NCBI RefSeq assembly: GCF_020216885.1 | Contig: NZ_JAIWON010000017.1 | Coordinates: 1 to 10,000, forward strand | Source: Zymomonas sp. | Lineage (GTDB): Bacteria > Pseudomonadota > Alphaproteobacteria > Sphingomonadales > Sphingomonadaceae | Direction: 5' to 3' | Length of the DNA stretch: 10,000 bases | Part shown: in pieces, positions 1-6,906 of the stretch | How positions within the stretch are numbered: the stretch's first letter is position 1 | Layout of the letters: every line of letters begins with the position of its first letter | Notes under the pieces: generated by a model | Told to the model about the DNA's origin: nothing | Seen by the model: the letters and a program-made list of their open reading frames with translations, nothing else | Databases searched by the model: none | Program-made: the position numbers and the translations under genes

Positions 1-318
1 TATTGCATCAAATATGTTATTACAGTTATTGGTTTTGTCATGAAAAAATAGCCTTTCTCCAAGATGAACGGAAATACCCAAAGAAATATTATTCTTCATA
101 CGAAATATAAAAAATATTGGGATGGGGACTGAAAACAAAGATTTTTCTGCTCTGGTAAAAAGGACAAAAGCTTTCTGCACTTTGATGCTTTTGATTATGG
201 ATAGGAAAATCACTTCAAAAGATAAAGAATTGTAGCGGATCACATCATTAAAATGATAGGCTTCCTCTCGGAATAAAACAGCGTCAGCATTCTCTAAAAA
301 GAATAGTTTCTTTCTAAT
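1..318 (-). pseudogene. Partial open frame running off the left edge, no clear start; unrecognised
   Basis: The minus strand is open for 106 codons from just after an in-frame TGA (319-321) to the window edge. The translation begins IRKKLFFLENADAVLFR and looks protein-like, with mixed charged and aliphatic residues rather than low-complexity sequence. A frame this long is unlikely by chance in DNA this AT-rich. No ATG lies near its upstream end: the first in-frame GTG is at 241-243 and the first ATG is further in, neither with a visible Shine-Dalgarno. An ATG just upstream (about 329-331) sits in another frame and stops after five codons. I therefore read it as the 3' part of a gene whose 5' end is lost or frameshifted, or as a gene with an unusual start. 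The ADAVLF segment followed by a QKAFVLFTRAEK stretch faintly recalls the N-terminal part of GT10 fucosyltransferases, but that is too weak to name it. Confidence 0.4.
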
Positions 319-346
319 TCACGACGCTCATTTTAGCTAAAATTTT

Positions 347-372
347 TAAATAGACCGCCTAATATCTATTTA
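347..372. repeat. Inverted repeat, 8-bp arms, in AT-rich spacer
   Basis: Arms TAAATAGA (347-354) and TCTATTTA (365-372) are perfect reverse complements around a 10-nt spacer. They lie in the spacer between the partial left frame and the membrane-protein gene. The right arm overlaps the start of the degenerate tandem repeat that follows. This could be a protein-binding site; no known operator is recognised. Confidence 0.45.
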
Positions 373-375
373 TGT

Positions 376-422
376 CTGAATACTATTTAACTGATTAGCT
401 GAATGTCTATTCAACCAATCAG
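376..422. repeat. Imperfect tandem repeat, 23/24 bp
   Basis: Unit 1 (376-398) and unit 2 (399-422) both begin CTGAAT, continue with CTATT-y-AAC and end AG. They match at about 18 of 24 aligned positions with one gap. A shorter third relative (CTAATATCTATTTA, 359-372) precedes them. The copies contain no ORF. They may be remnants of a duplication or clustered binding sites. Confidence 0.45.
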
Positions 423-423
423 A

Positions 424-445
424 GGTTTAACTCTCAAATTAAACC
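424..445 (-). terminator. Hairpin downstream of the membrane-protein gene, weak terminator candidate
   Basis: GGTTTAA (424-430) and TTAAACC (439-445) form a perfect 7-bp stem with an 8-nt loop. It lies 37 bases beyond the stop codon of the minus-strand gene ending at 482. The stem is AT-rich and no U tract follows on the minus strand, so intrinsic termination here is only possible. No better terminator is visible between 422 and 481. Confidence 0.3.
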
Positions 446-481
446 AAAGATTTCTGCGGTAATTTTATTTATCACCCTAGC

Positions 482-844
482 TCAAGGTCTATTTTCAGAT
501 GGATTGCCCTCATCCTCACCGACTGGAATATTTTGAGCATTCGAGGCTGCCAAGCTCGATAAATCAGGCAAAGGCAACTTAACACTGCCTCCGGGTGAAA
601 CACCTAATTCTGCTAGAGGATCACGGGGCGGATCTTTCTCTAATACATCCAGATTGACACGCCCATTCATATCCATTTCTACTTCACTATTCGCCATCGC
701 CGCACTCTGATCTTCCTTTGGTGCCAAACTAAGTAAGAAAGCCGCAAAAGAGACGAGTAAAATCACACCCGCAAGACCGGTCAGGCCAACTTTAATGCGT
801 TGACCGCTTTGGTTATCCGGAAATCTGGGGCGTTTACTGGGCAT
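482..844 (-). CDS. Small single-span inner-membrane protein of unknown function
   Basis: The protein has 120 residues and I do not recognise its family. A short basic N-terminus (KRPRF, then QRIKVG) is followed by one hydrophobic span at about residues 19-41. A polar, acidic, proline-containing tail follows with the motif DPPRDPLAELG near residue 75. The positive-inside rule suggests a cytoplasmic N-terminus and about 80 residues in the periplasm. The chosen start is the ATG at 844. The frame is open to a TTG at 889, giving 135 residues, but neither start has a well-placed Shine-Dalgarno; an AGGAAG lies about 16 bases before the ATG. A TATAAT-like hexamer (897-892) lies just before the TTG. 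The gene follows cysK in the same direction by about 70 bases (24 if the TTG is used), so it is probably co-transcribed with cysK, with a possible extra promoter of its own. Confidence 0.7.
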   Translation of the reverse strand: MPSKRPRFPDNQSGQRIKVGLTGLAGVILLVSFAAFLLSLAPKEDQSAAMANSEVEMDMNGRVNLDVLEKDPPRDPLAELGVSPGGSVKLPLPDLSSLAASNAQNIPVGEDEGNPSENRP

Positions 845-913
845 AGGAAAAAATCGGATACTTCCTGAAAGGTGAATACTATATCTCAAACATTATAACG
901 GCAAGGAAAGCAA

Positions 914-1927
914 CTATTTAGCCAGCCATTCTGGAACAGGCAGATCATGCGCAATCAGCCAATGGCGATTATATAAAGTTGAGAGATAGCGTAATCCAGA
1001 ATCAGCCAAAATCGTAACAATCGTTTTTCCGGGGCCCAATTCTTTGGCCAGTTTAATGGCACCTGCGATATTGATCCCTGACGACAGCCCAACAGACAAC
1101 CCTTCTTTTTGAAGAAGCTGATAGATTTGTGCTAAACCTTCCTGATCGCTAATTAAAAACTGGTTATCGACCGGTGCGCCATCAAGATTGCCTGTAATTC
1201 GACTTTGACCAATCCCTTCGGCAATAGAATGTCCCTCTGCTCGCAACTCACCGCTAGTATAATAATTATATAAAGCCGCCCCATAAGGGTCAGCCAACGC
1301 CACCACGATATCGGGATTATGCTCTTTCAGACCTAATCCGGTTCCAGCAAAGGTGCCGCCTGTTCCGGCTGCACAGATAAATCCGTCAATATGCCCTTCT
1401 GTCTGCGCCCAAATTTCCTGCGAAGTTGTTTTAATATGCGCCATCCGATTGGCCAGATTGTCAAACTGATTCGCCCAGATCGCATTATCTGTCTCTTGCG
1501 CCAACCGCCGCGACATATGAACATAATGGGCGCTATTGGAATAAGAGGTTTCCGGCACCAAAACTAATTCAGCCCCCAAGGCCTGAAGGGTCGCAATCTT
1601 TTCCGAACTTTGGGTTTCCGGCATGACAATAATGGTATGATAGCCTTTGGCTGCTCCGACCAAAGTTAGTCCGATTCCGGTATTGCCTGTTGTGCCTTCA
1701 ACAATTACGCCGCCGGGTTCAATGATCCCCTGCTCTTCTGCATCTTCAATAATCGACAAAGCAGCTCTATCTTTGATAGACCCCCCAGGATTAGTAAATT
1801 CACATTTGGCATATATATTACACCCTGTCAGTTCGCTGGGGCCTTTCAGCCGGACAAGCGATGTATTGCCAATCATGGAAAGAATATTTTCGGCCTTTTT
1901 AGGCACAGAAGAAGATGCAATGTTCAT
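914..1927 (-). CDS. cysK: Cysteine synthase A (O-acetylserine sulfhydrylase)
   Basis: This PLP enzyme makes L-cysteine from O-acetylserine and sulfide in the cytoplasm, the last step of assimilatory sulfate reduction. The protein has 337 residues, in the range of the family. The Schiff-base lysine is K52 in NPGGSIKDRAA. The substrate-binding loop is TTGNTG (79-84), where most CysK proteins have TSGNTG. The phosphate-binding loop is GTGGT (188-192). S310 in LADSGLRYLST sits where the PLP ring-nitrogen serine is expected. The segments EGIGQSRIT and the C-terminal LPVPEWL resemble the alphaproteobacterial CysK group rather than the enterobacterial one. The start is the ATG at 1927, with a weak purine-rich GAAAGAAA just upstream. 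It is transcribed divergently from purL and is followed by a small membrane-protein gene. CysM or a cystathionine beta-synthase-like activity is less likely: no regulatory domain is present. Confidence 0.93.
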   Translation of the reverse strand: MNIASSSVPKKAENILSMIGNTSLVRLKGPSELTGCNIYAKCEFTNPGGSIKDRAALSIIEDAEEQGIIEPGGVIVEGTTGNTGIGLTLVGAAKGYHTIIVMPETQSSEKIATLQALGAELVLVPETSYSNSAHYVHMSRRLAQETDNAIWANQFDNLANRMAHIKTTSQEIWAQTEGHIDGFICAAGTGGTFAGTGLGLKEHNPDIVVALADPYGAALYNYYTSGELRAEGHSIAEGIGQSRITGNLDGAPVDNQFLISDQEGLAQIYQLLQKEGLSVGLSSGINIAGAIKLAKELGPGKTIVTILADSGLRYLSTLYNRHWLIAHDLPVPEWLAK

Positions 1928-2074
1928 AGCGTTTCTTTCATAGCGGAGCTATGGCCGGAGCCAAACAGGGTTTTGACAGAAAACTCTATAGAATAGTATC
2001 AACAACGCATATAATTTTCATTAAAGATAGGTTGGGTGCTGACAGAAAGGTTACACTTCGCTATCGGCTAAAAT
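1928..2074. promoter_or_regulatory. Divergent cysK/purL promoter region
   Basis: This 147-bp spacer must hold the promoters of both genes. Towards purL there is a perfect -35 hexamer TTGACA (1973-1978) followed after 18 bases by TATCAA (1997-2002). A separate TATAAT (2010-2015) lacks a good -35. The 9-mer TGACAGAAA occurs twice on the plus strand, at 1974-1982 and 2040-2048. No convincing cysK promoter was picked out on the minus strand. No known purine riboswitch fold was recognised. Confidence 0.5.
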
Positions 2075-4279
2075 ATGACCGAAGAAAACAGCAGCATAAC
2101 CGCCGAGACTGTGGCCAGTCATGGCTTATCCCCCGAAGAATATGACACCATTAAGCAGGCACTGGGCAGAACGCCTAATTTGGTGGAATTAGGCATCTTT
2201 TCTGCCATGTGGTCAGAACATTGCTCTTATAAAAGTTCAAGAAAACATTTAAGAGAGCTGCCGACCACAGGTTCGCAAGTCATTTGCGGCCCCGGTGAAA
2301 ATGCCGGTGTTATCGATATTGGTGACGGACAAGCCGCCATTTTCAAAATGGAAAGCCATAATCATCCCAGCTATATCGAACCCTATCAGGGTGCCGCCAC
2401 CGGCGTTGGTGGTATTTTACGAGACGTCTTCACGATGGGCGCCCGTCCGGTTGCGAATTTGAACGCGCTTCGCTTTGGCCGCCCCAAACATCCGAAAACG
2501 CCGCATCTGGTTTCCGGTGTTGTCGCCGGTATTGGCGGCTATGGTAACTGCGTTGGTGTCCCAACGGTTGGCGGCGAAGTCAATTTCCATCCGTCTTATG
2601 ATGGTAATAATCTGGTGAACGCCATGACGGTTGGTGTCGCCGAAACAAACAAGATTTTTTATTCTGCGGCATCGGGCGCAGGCAATCCGATTGTTTATGT
2701 TGGTTCCAAAACAGGCCGTGACGGTATTCACGGCGCAACGATGGCTTCTGCCGATTTTGGTAAAGATACCGAAGAAAAACGTCCAACGGTGCAGGTGGGC
2801 GATCCTTTCTCTGAAAAACTCCTTATTGAAGCCTGTTTGGAATTGATGGCCTCTGATGCCATCGTCGCTATTCAGGATATGGGAGCCGCTGGTCTCACCT
2901 CCTCTGCTGTTGAAATGGCTTCCAAAGGTGAAGTCGGCATTGAATTAAACATGGATAGGGTGCCTTGCCGCGAAGAAGGCATGACTCCTTATGAAATGAT
3001 GCTTTCCGAATCACAGGAACGCATGTTGATGGTCTTAAAGCCCGGACGTGAAGCCGAGGCAGAAGCTATTTTCAAAAAATGGGAACTTGATTTTGCTATC
3101 ATCGGTCGCGTCACCGACAGCAAACATATGGTTCTGACATGGAAAGGGGATATTGTTTGCGATATTCCTTTGGCACCGCTCGCCGATAATGCCCCTTGCT
3201 ATGATCGCCCTTGGATAGCAACGCCCAAAGCCACGGCGTTAGGCACTGTTCCTGCTTCCGGTTCTATCACTGACAATCTGGTAACCTTGGTCGGTTCTCC
3301 TGATCTTGCCAGCCGCCGTTGGATCTGGGAACAATATGATAATATGGTTGGTGCCGACACCGTTCAATGTCCGGGTGGTGATGCTGCGGTTGTCCGAGTT
3401 CACGGCACCGAAAAAGCCTTGGCGATGAGTGTGGATGTCACGCCACGCTATTGCCGTGCCGATCCCGAAGAAGGCGGGAAACAGGCTGTTGCCGAATGTT
3501 ATCGCAATATTACGGCGGTCGGTGCTTTACCTTTGGCTTCAACGGACTGCCTGAATTTTGGTAATCCTGAACGCCCTGAAATTATGGGTCAAATTGTCGG
3601 TGCGATTAAAGGAATCGGTGAAGCCTGCCGCGCCTTAGATATGCCCATCGTTTCAGGTAATGTTTCACTCTATAATGAAACACGTCAAGATGACGGTAGC
3701 AACCTTGCGATTTTGCCAACGCCTACAATCGGTGGTGTCGGCCTTTTGCAGGATTGGCGAGATAGCACAACGATTGCCTTTAAAAATACCGGCGAAGAAA
3801 TCTATCTGGTCGGTAATAGTGGTCAAGGTCATTTAGGTCAGTCGATCTGGCTGCGCGAAATAGCCGGTCGTGAGGAAGGCACTGCCCCATCCGTTGATCT
3901 GACGCAGGAAAAAGCCACTGGTGATTTTATCCGTGCGATGATTCAGGACGGAATGCTTTGCGCTGTTCATGACATCAGCGATGGTGGCTTGGCAGTTGCT
4001 TTGGCTGAAATGGCTTTGGCGGGCAATATCGGTGCTACGGTCGAAGCGCATGATAAAGCCATTTCAGACCATGCCTATTATTTCGGTGAAGATCAGGGAC
4101 GCTATTTAATCTCCTCGACCAACGCCGTGGCTTTAGTTTCTGCCGCCGAAAAAGCCGGTATTCCGGTATTCCGTTTGGGTGTCACTGGTGGCGATGCTGT
4201 GGTTTTAAACAGCCAGTCGGTTTCACTGGAAAAATTACGGAAATCTCATGAGGCTTTTCTGCCCGAATTGATGCAGTAA
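2075..4279 (+). CDS. purL: Phosphoribosylformylglycinamidine synthase subunit PurL
   Basis: This is the ATP-dependent amidotransferase synthetase of de novo purine synthesis, converting FGAR and ammonia to FGAM. At 734 residues it is the small-type PurL, which by family knowledge works with separate PurQ (glutaminase) and PurS proteins; neither gene is in this window. Visible landmarks are the active-site [12 protein letters not shown] (45-56, with H49), KMESHNHPS (91-99), [14 protein letters not shown] (112-125), SESQERML (311-318), the second-half GGDAAVVRV (434-442) and SGNVSLYNE (527-535). It shows the two tandem AIRS-like ATP-binding halves of the family. The start is the ATG at 2075. 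An AAAGG lies too far upstream to act as a Shine-Dalgarno, so initiation may rely on a weak or short leader. The gene ends at a strong hairpin terminator shared with the convergent ugd gene. Confidence 0.96.
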   Translation: MTEENSSITAETVASHGLSPEEYDTIKQALGRTPNLVELGIFSAMWSEHCSYKSSRKHLRELPTTGSQVICGPGENAGVIDIGDGQAAIFKMESHNHPSYIEPYQGAATGVGGILRDVFTMGARPVANLNALRFGRPKHPKTPHLVSGVVAGIGGYGNCVGVPTVGGEVNFHPSYDGNNLVNAMTVGVAETNKIFYSAASGAGNPIVYVGSKTGRDGIHGATMASADFGKDTEEKRPTVQVGDPFSEKLLIEACLELMASDAIVAIQDMGAAGLTSSAVEMASKGEVGIELNMDRVPCREEGMTPYEMMLSESQERMLMVLKPGREAEAEAIFKKWELDFAIIGRVTDSKHMVLTWKGDIVCDIPLAPLADNAPCYDRPWIATPKATALGTVPASGSITDNLVTLVGSPDLASRRWIWEQYDNMVGADTVQCPGGDAAVVRVHGTEKALAMSVDVTPRYCRADPEEGGKQAVAECYRNITAVGALPLASTDCLNFGNPERPEIMGQIVGAIKGIGEACRALDMPIVSGNVSLYNETRQDDGSNLAILPTPTIGGVGLLQDWRDSTTIAFKNTGEEIYLVGNSGQGHLGQSIWLREIAGREEGTAPSVDLTQEKATGDFIRAMIQDGMLCAVHDISDGGLAVALAEMALAGNIGATVEAHDKAISDHAYYFGEDQGRYLISSTNAVALVSAAEKAGIPVFRLGVTGGDAVVLNSQSVSLEKLRKSHEAFLPELMQ

Positions 4280-4302
4280 ATAACCGTCAAAACGGATATC
4301 AA

Positions 4303-4338
4303 AAAGGGCTTGGATTTTTCCAAGCCCTTTCTTTTTTC
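4303..4338. terminator. Bidirectional intrinsic terminator between purL and ugd
   Basis: AAAGGGCTTGG (4303-4313) and CCAAGCCCTTT (4320-4330) form a perfect 11-bp stem with a 6-nt loop. On the plus strand the stem is followed by CTTTTTTC, terminating purL. On the minus strand the A run at 4301-4305 becomes a U run after the stem, terminating ugd. One element therefore serves both convergent genes. Confidence 0.9.
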
Positions 4339-4357
4339 AATCACCAGACTTCAATTT

Positions 4358-5671
4358 TTACCCTATACTGGGTCGGCCAATGCCATGATAAACAAGTCCA
4401 GCTTTTTTCGCCTCTTCTTCAGTATAAATATTGCGAAGATCAATCAATAACGGGTTTTTCAACAATCCAGCGACCCGCTTTAGATCCAATGCCCGAAAAG
4501 CATCCCATTCTGTAACAATCACCAAAGCCTCGGCATTTTCGGCAACTTTATAAGGCTCATTTTCAAAAACAACATTCGGTAATAACGGCCGCGCCTGTGC
4601 CACACCTTCTGGGTCATAGGCATGAATAATCGCTCCTGCATCTTCTAATCCCTGAATAAGGGCTAAAGAAGGTGCATCGCGCATATCATCCGTATTTGGT
4701 TTAAACGTTAACCCTAAGAGACCAATTTTTTGACCTCTTATATCTTTCCCAATCGCCTGTAAAACTTTCCGAGCCATCGCTCTTTTGCGGATATTGTTGG
4801 CGGTAACGACTGATTCTACCACACGCAGAGGTGTTGCAAAATTTTCAGCTGTTTTTAAAAGGGCTAAGGTATCTTTTGGAAAACAAGATCCCCCATATCC
4901 GGGGCCTGCATGTAAAAATTTAGAACCGATACGATTGTCTGCACCAATCCCACGGGCAACATCTTGAACATCGCCTCCAACCGCTTCACATAAATCAGCC
5001 ATTTCGTTGATAAAGGTGATCTTCGTCGCCAAAAAAGCGTTGGAAGCATATTTTATCAATTCAGCCGATCGACGACTGGTAAATAAAATGGGCGACTGGT
5101 TCAGATAAAGCGGCCTATAAATTTCCTGCATGATCTCGCGGGCTTCAGGATTTTCTGTCCCGATAACAATACGATCAGGACGCTTAAAATCGCCAATAGC
5201 CGCGCCTTCCCGTAAAAATTCGGGATTAGAGGCTACCCAGATTTTTTTATCAGGCGCAATCTCTCGGATGATCCGCTCGACTTCGTCTCCCGTCCCGACA
5301 GGAACGGTTGATTTATCGACCACCACCGTATTATCTGAAACAGAAGCCGCTATTTCTTTCGCCGCTGCAAAAACATAGGATAAATCAGCATGGCCATCAC
5401 CACGACGTGAAGGTGTGCCCACTGCAATAAAGACCGCATCCGCATCTTTAACAGAAGAAGCCAAATCATTGGAGAAGGAAAGTCGCCCAGCCTTAACGTT
5501 ATTGGCAACCATATCCGCAAGACCCGGCTCATAAATCGGCATAACGCCTTTTTGTAAAAGCGCTATCTTCTCTTGGTCATGGTCAACACAGATGACATTA
5601 TGACCGAAATCAGAAAAACAGGCGCCGGAAACCAGCCCGACATAGCCGGAACCGATCATGGTAATGCGCAT
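4358..5671 (-). CDS. ugd: UDP-glucose 6-dehydrogenase
   Basis: This enzyme oxidises UDP-glucose to UDP-glucuronate with two NAD+, supplying a precursor for exopolysaccharide and surface glycans. The protein has 437 residues, the usual length. The N-terminal Rossmann motif is GSGYVGLV (7-14), with D30 positioned to bind NAD ribose. Further landmarks are VGTPS (84-88), STVPVGTG (121-128) and SNPEFLREGAA (148-158). The central helix has IKYASNAFLATK (206-217, with K207 and N211). The catalytic cysteine is C263 in GPGYGGSCFPKDT, with D267 nearby. The C-terminal UDP-binding domain contains LTFKPNTDDMRDAPS (321-335). The ATG at 5671 is preceded by the purine-rich GGAGAAGGA (5690-5682) at 10-nt spacing. 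No polysaccharide genes adjoin it, and it ends at the terminator shared with purL. GDP-mannose dehydrogenase is a related alternative, but the catalytic loop and domain pattern fit Ugd better. Confidence 0.93.
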   Translation of the reverse strand: MRITMIGSGYVGLVSGACFSDFGHNVICVDHDQEKIALLQKGVMPIYEPGLADMVANNVKAGRLSFSNDLASSVKDADAVFIAVGTPSRRGDGHADLSYVFAAAKEIAASVSDNTVVVDKSTVPVGTGDEVERIIREIAPDKKIWVASNPEFLREGAAIGDFKRPDRIVIGTENPEAREIMQEIYRPLYLNQSPILFTSRRSAELIKYASNAFLATKITFINEMADLCEAVGGDVQDVARGIGADNRIGSKFLHAGPGYGGSCFPKDTLALLKTAENFATPLRVVESVVTANNIRKRAMARKVLQAIGKDIRGQKIGLLGLTFKPNTDDMRDAPSLALIQGLEDAGAIIHAYDPEGVAQARPLLPNVVFENEPYKVAENAEALVIVTEWDAFRALDLKRVAGLLKNPLLIDLRNIYTEEEAKKAGLVYHGIGRPSIG

Positions 5672-5692
5672 AAAATTCTTATCCTTCTCCAG

Positions 5693-5720
5693 ACCTGAAC
5701 GGATAGCGCCTTATTCAGGT
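5693..5720 (-). other. Possible leader hairpin upstream of ugd
   Basis: ACCTGAA (5693-5699) and TTCAGGT (5714-5720) are perfect 7-bp complementary arms, with a further GG/CC pairing possible inside the loop. The element would lie in the ugd 5' untranslated region a few bases upstream of the Shine-Dalgarno. It could be a leader structure or an operator, or be incidental. Confidence 0.3.
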
Positions 5721-5823
5721 TTTGCTCTTTAGTCTTTTGCTAAAGTCATTTTTCTAAGACGGGCATAAAAGGGCTGGAGATTTTTCAGAAAGCAAGAATT
5801 CTTCCCCTTCCGATCTACCTCCT

Positions 5824-5867
5824 AAAAAGCCCTCAAATCAGTTTATAAAAAGAAAACTGTGACAGGG
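5824..5867 (-). terminator. Possible terminator after queD
   Basis: On the minus strand, past the queD stop, an outer 4-bp (5830-5833 with 5864-5867) and an inner 6-bp (5839-5844 with 5854-5859) pairing form a stem with an internal loop. It is followed by CTTTTT (5829-5824). The stem is weak compared with the other terminators in this window. Confidence 0.35.
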
Positions 5868-5883
5868 ATATGAATATAAAGGA

Positions 5884-6240
5884 TCAATCCCCCAGATATT
5901 CAGCCCAACAATGAGGTGTTTCATAAACAGTAACGGCAGCCAAAAGCGGCAAATCATTTTTGATTTTACGCCATATCCACTGGGAAATATTTTCAGCCGT
6001 TGGATTTTCTAAACCGGGAATATCATTCAAACAATAATGGTCGAGTTGTTTCAGCACAGGGCCAAAGATATGCTCGACATCAAAAAAATCGACAACAAAA
6101 CCGGTTTCAGGATTAACCGCCCCTTCCAGTCGCAACTCAACCCGATAACTATGGCCGTGTAACCGACGGCAACGATGGGTTTCCGGCACATGCGGCAGAC
6201 GATGCGCGGCCTCGAAAGTAAAGGCTTGCGTGATTCTCAT
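5884..6240 (-). CDS. queD: 6-carboxy-5,6,7,8-tetrahydropterin synthase (PTPS family)
   Basis: This zinc enzyme converts dihydroneopterin triphosphate to 6-carboxytetrahydropterin, the second step towards the queuosine precursor preQ0. The protein has 118 residues, the QueD size. The zinc ligands are H13 (in FTFEAAHRL), H28 and H30 in the CRRLHGH motif. C24 of that motif is the catalytic cysteine, and D67-H68 with E107 (VYETPH) complete the expected active site. The single cysteine in CxxxHGH is the QueD/PTPS-I pattern. The substrate-stabilising NPTAENIS (79-86) is present. The start is the ATG at 6240 with a weak GAG five or six bases upstream. queC and queE are not adjacent, so the gene appears to be a single transcription unit. 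Eukaryote-like 6-pyruvoyl-tetrahydropterin synthase or sepiapterin-forming activity is the main alternative and is less likely in this setting. Confidence 0.93.
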   Translation of the reverse strand: MRITQAFTFEAAHRLPHVPETHRCRRLHGHSYRVELRLEGAVNPETGFVVDFFDVEHIFGPVLKQLDHYCLNDIPGLENPTAENISQWIWRKIKNDLPLLAAVTVYETPHCWAEYLGD

Positions 6241-6483
6241 ATTTTTCTCGTGTCAGGTTAGAAGTTGATTCTTCGGTGAATAACCGGAACTCTCAAAATA
6301 ATATAAGCCTTATAGCGACAAATCCTCGGAATATGCGTCTTTTTTCACTTTAATTTAAACAAACTAAATATCAAACTTTTTATTGTGAAGGATAAATGTT
6401 TAATAAAATTGCTAATGAGAGTATTTTGCAATAGACAACCTTGAAAAGCTCTGCTAGATTTCAAATACCCACTAAGAATGATG

Positions 6484-6492
6484 AAGGCAGGA
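6484..6492 (+). promoter_or_regulatory. Shine-Dalgarno that fixes the start at 6495
   Basis: AAGGCAGGA lies directly before the ATG at 6495. The frame is also open upstream to a TTG at 6441, but that start lacks such a site and would place 18 polar residues before the signal peptide. Confidence 0.6.
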
Positions 6493-6494
6493 AA

Positions 6495-6695
6495 ATGCGG
6501 AATTTAATGTCACTTTTTGTTGCAGCGGGTATTTTGGCGATGGCACCGGCAAGCTATGCTCAGGCGTCCTCACCAAAATCAGCAAAAATGAAATGTCAGT
6601 GTCATTGCAAAAAAGGATGCTGTCATCACCGTTCCGATCACCGAATGCATCATCATGATGAACCCAGTCCCAACACTCCAAAAACTGAAAGCTGA
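6495..6695 (+). CDS. Small secreted Cys/His-rich protein, probable metal binder
   Basis: I do not recognise a named family. The product is 66 residues with a classic Sec signal peptide: basic MRN, hydrophobic LMSLFVAAGILAMA, then PASYA before a likely cleavage after A22. The mature part of about 44 residues carries 5 cysteines and 7 histidines in residues 34-54: CQCHC (34-38), GCCHH (41-45) and MHHHD (51-55). The rest is lysine-rich at the front and a proline/serine/threonine tail. Such ligand density suggests periplasmic or surface binding of a soft metal such as copper, zinc, nickel or silver; this is inference. The start is set by AAGGCAGGA. The gene stands alone, divergent from queD, and is followed by a 14-bp terminator hairpin. 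No metal-responsive operator was recognised upstream. Confidence 0.75.
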   Translation: MRNLMSLFVAAGILAMAPASYAQASSPKSAKMKCQCHCKKGCCHHRSDHRMHHHDEPSPNTPKTES

Positions 6696-6750
6696 TATCT
6701 GATGTCCTAATTCTACCTTACCCTACTCTTTGCAGAATATAGTCAACCCG

Positions 6751-6782
6751 ATAAAAGCCGGATATTTATATCCGGCTTTTAT
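6751..6782 (+). terminator. Strong intrinsic terminator after the Cys/His-rich gene
   Basis: ATAAAAGCCGGATA (6751-6764) pairs perfectly with 6769-6782 over 14 bp, with a 4-nt loop TTTA. The 3' arm contains TTTT, followed by ATTGTT. The stem is symmetrical in base content and could act in both directions, although no minus-strand gene ends here. Confidence 0.88.
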
Positions 6783-6810
6783 TGTTCCAGCACTTACCCT
6801 GATAGATTAT

Positions 6811-6890
6811 CTTCTAAAAGAAGGATCACTCTGGATTGATTTTTTCATCGACAAAAAGATCAGCCCATGACATTTTCTACGCTGATCCTT
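6811..6890 (+). promoter_or_regulatory. Leader of the secreted repeat protein with mutually exclusive helices
   Basis: Three pairings are possible upstream of the Shine-Dalgarno at 6893. (a) CTTC 6811-6814 pairs with GAAG 6820-6823. (b) AAGGATCA 6821-6828 pairs with TGATCCTT 6883-6890, 8 bp perfect. (c) GATCAGC 6858-6864 pairs with GCTGATC 6881-6887, 7 bp perfect. Helix b excludes both a and c. A weak promoter-like pair TTGTTC (6782-6787) with GATTAT (6805-6810) at 17-bp spacing would include all arms in the transcript. A regulatory switch is speculative. Confidence 0.3.
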
Positions 6891-6906
6891 TCAGGAGAAT
6901 TTTTTA

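Noticed and set aside
1928..1945. Five-codon ATG frame (MKETL) overlapping the cysK start by ATGA, as a leader peptide
   Set aside because: Too short, with no Shine-Dalgarno and no cysteine or regulatory codon run; most likely chance.
5793..5804. AAGAATTCTT palindrome in the ugd upstream region
   Set aside because: A 10-bp AT-rich palindrome is common by chance, and it is not placed near a recognisable promoter.
5817..5823. Perfect AGGAGGT on the minus strand between queD and ugd
   Set aside because: No start codon lies 5-12 bases downstream and no ORF follows.
6441..6494. TTG-initiated N-terminal extension of the Cys/His-rich protein
   Set aside because: No Shine-Dalgarno is present, and it would place 18 polar residues before a clean signal peptide that has its own AAGGCAGGA and ATG.
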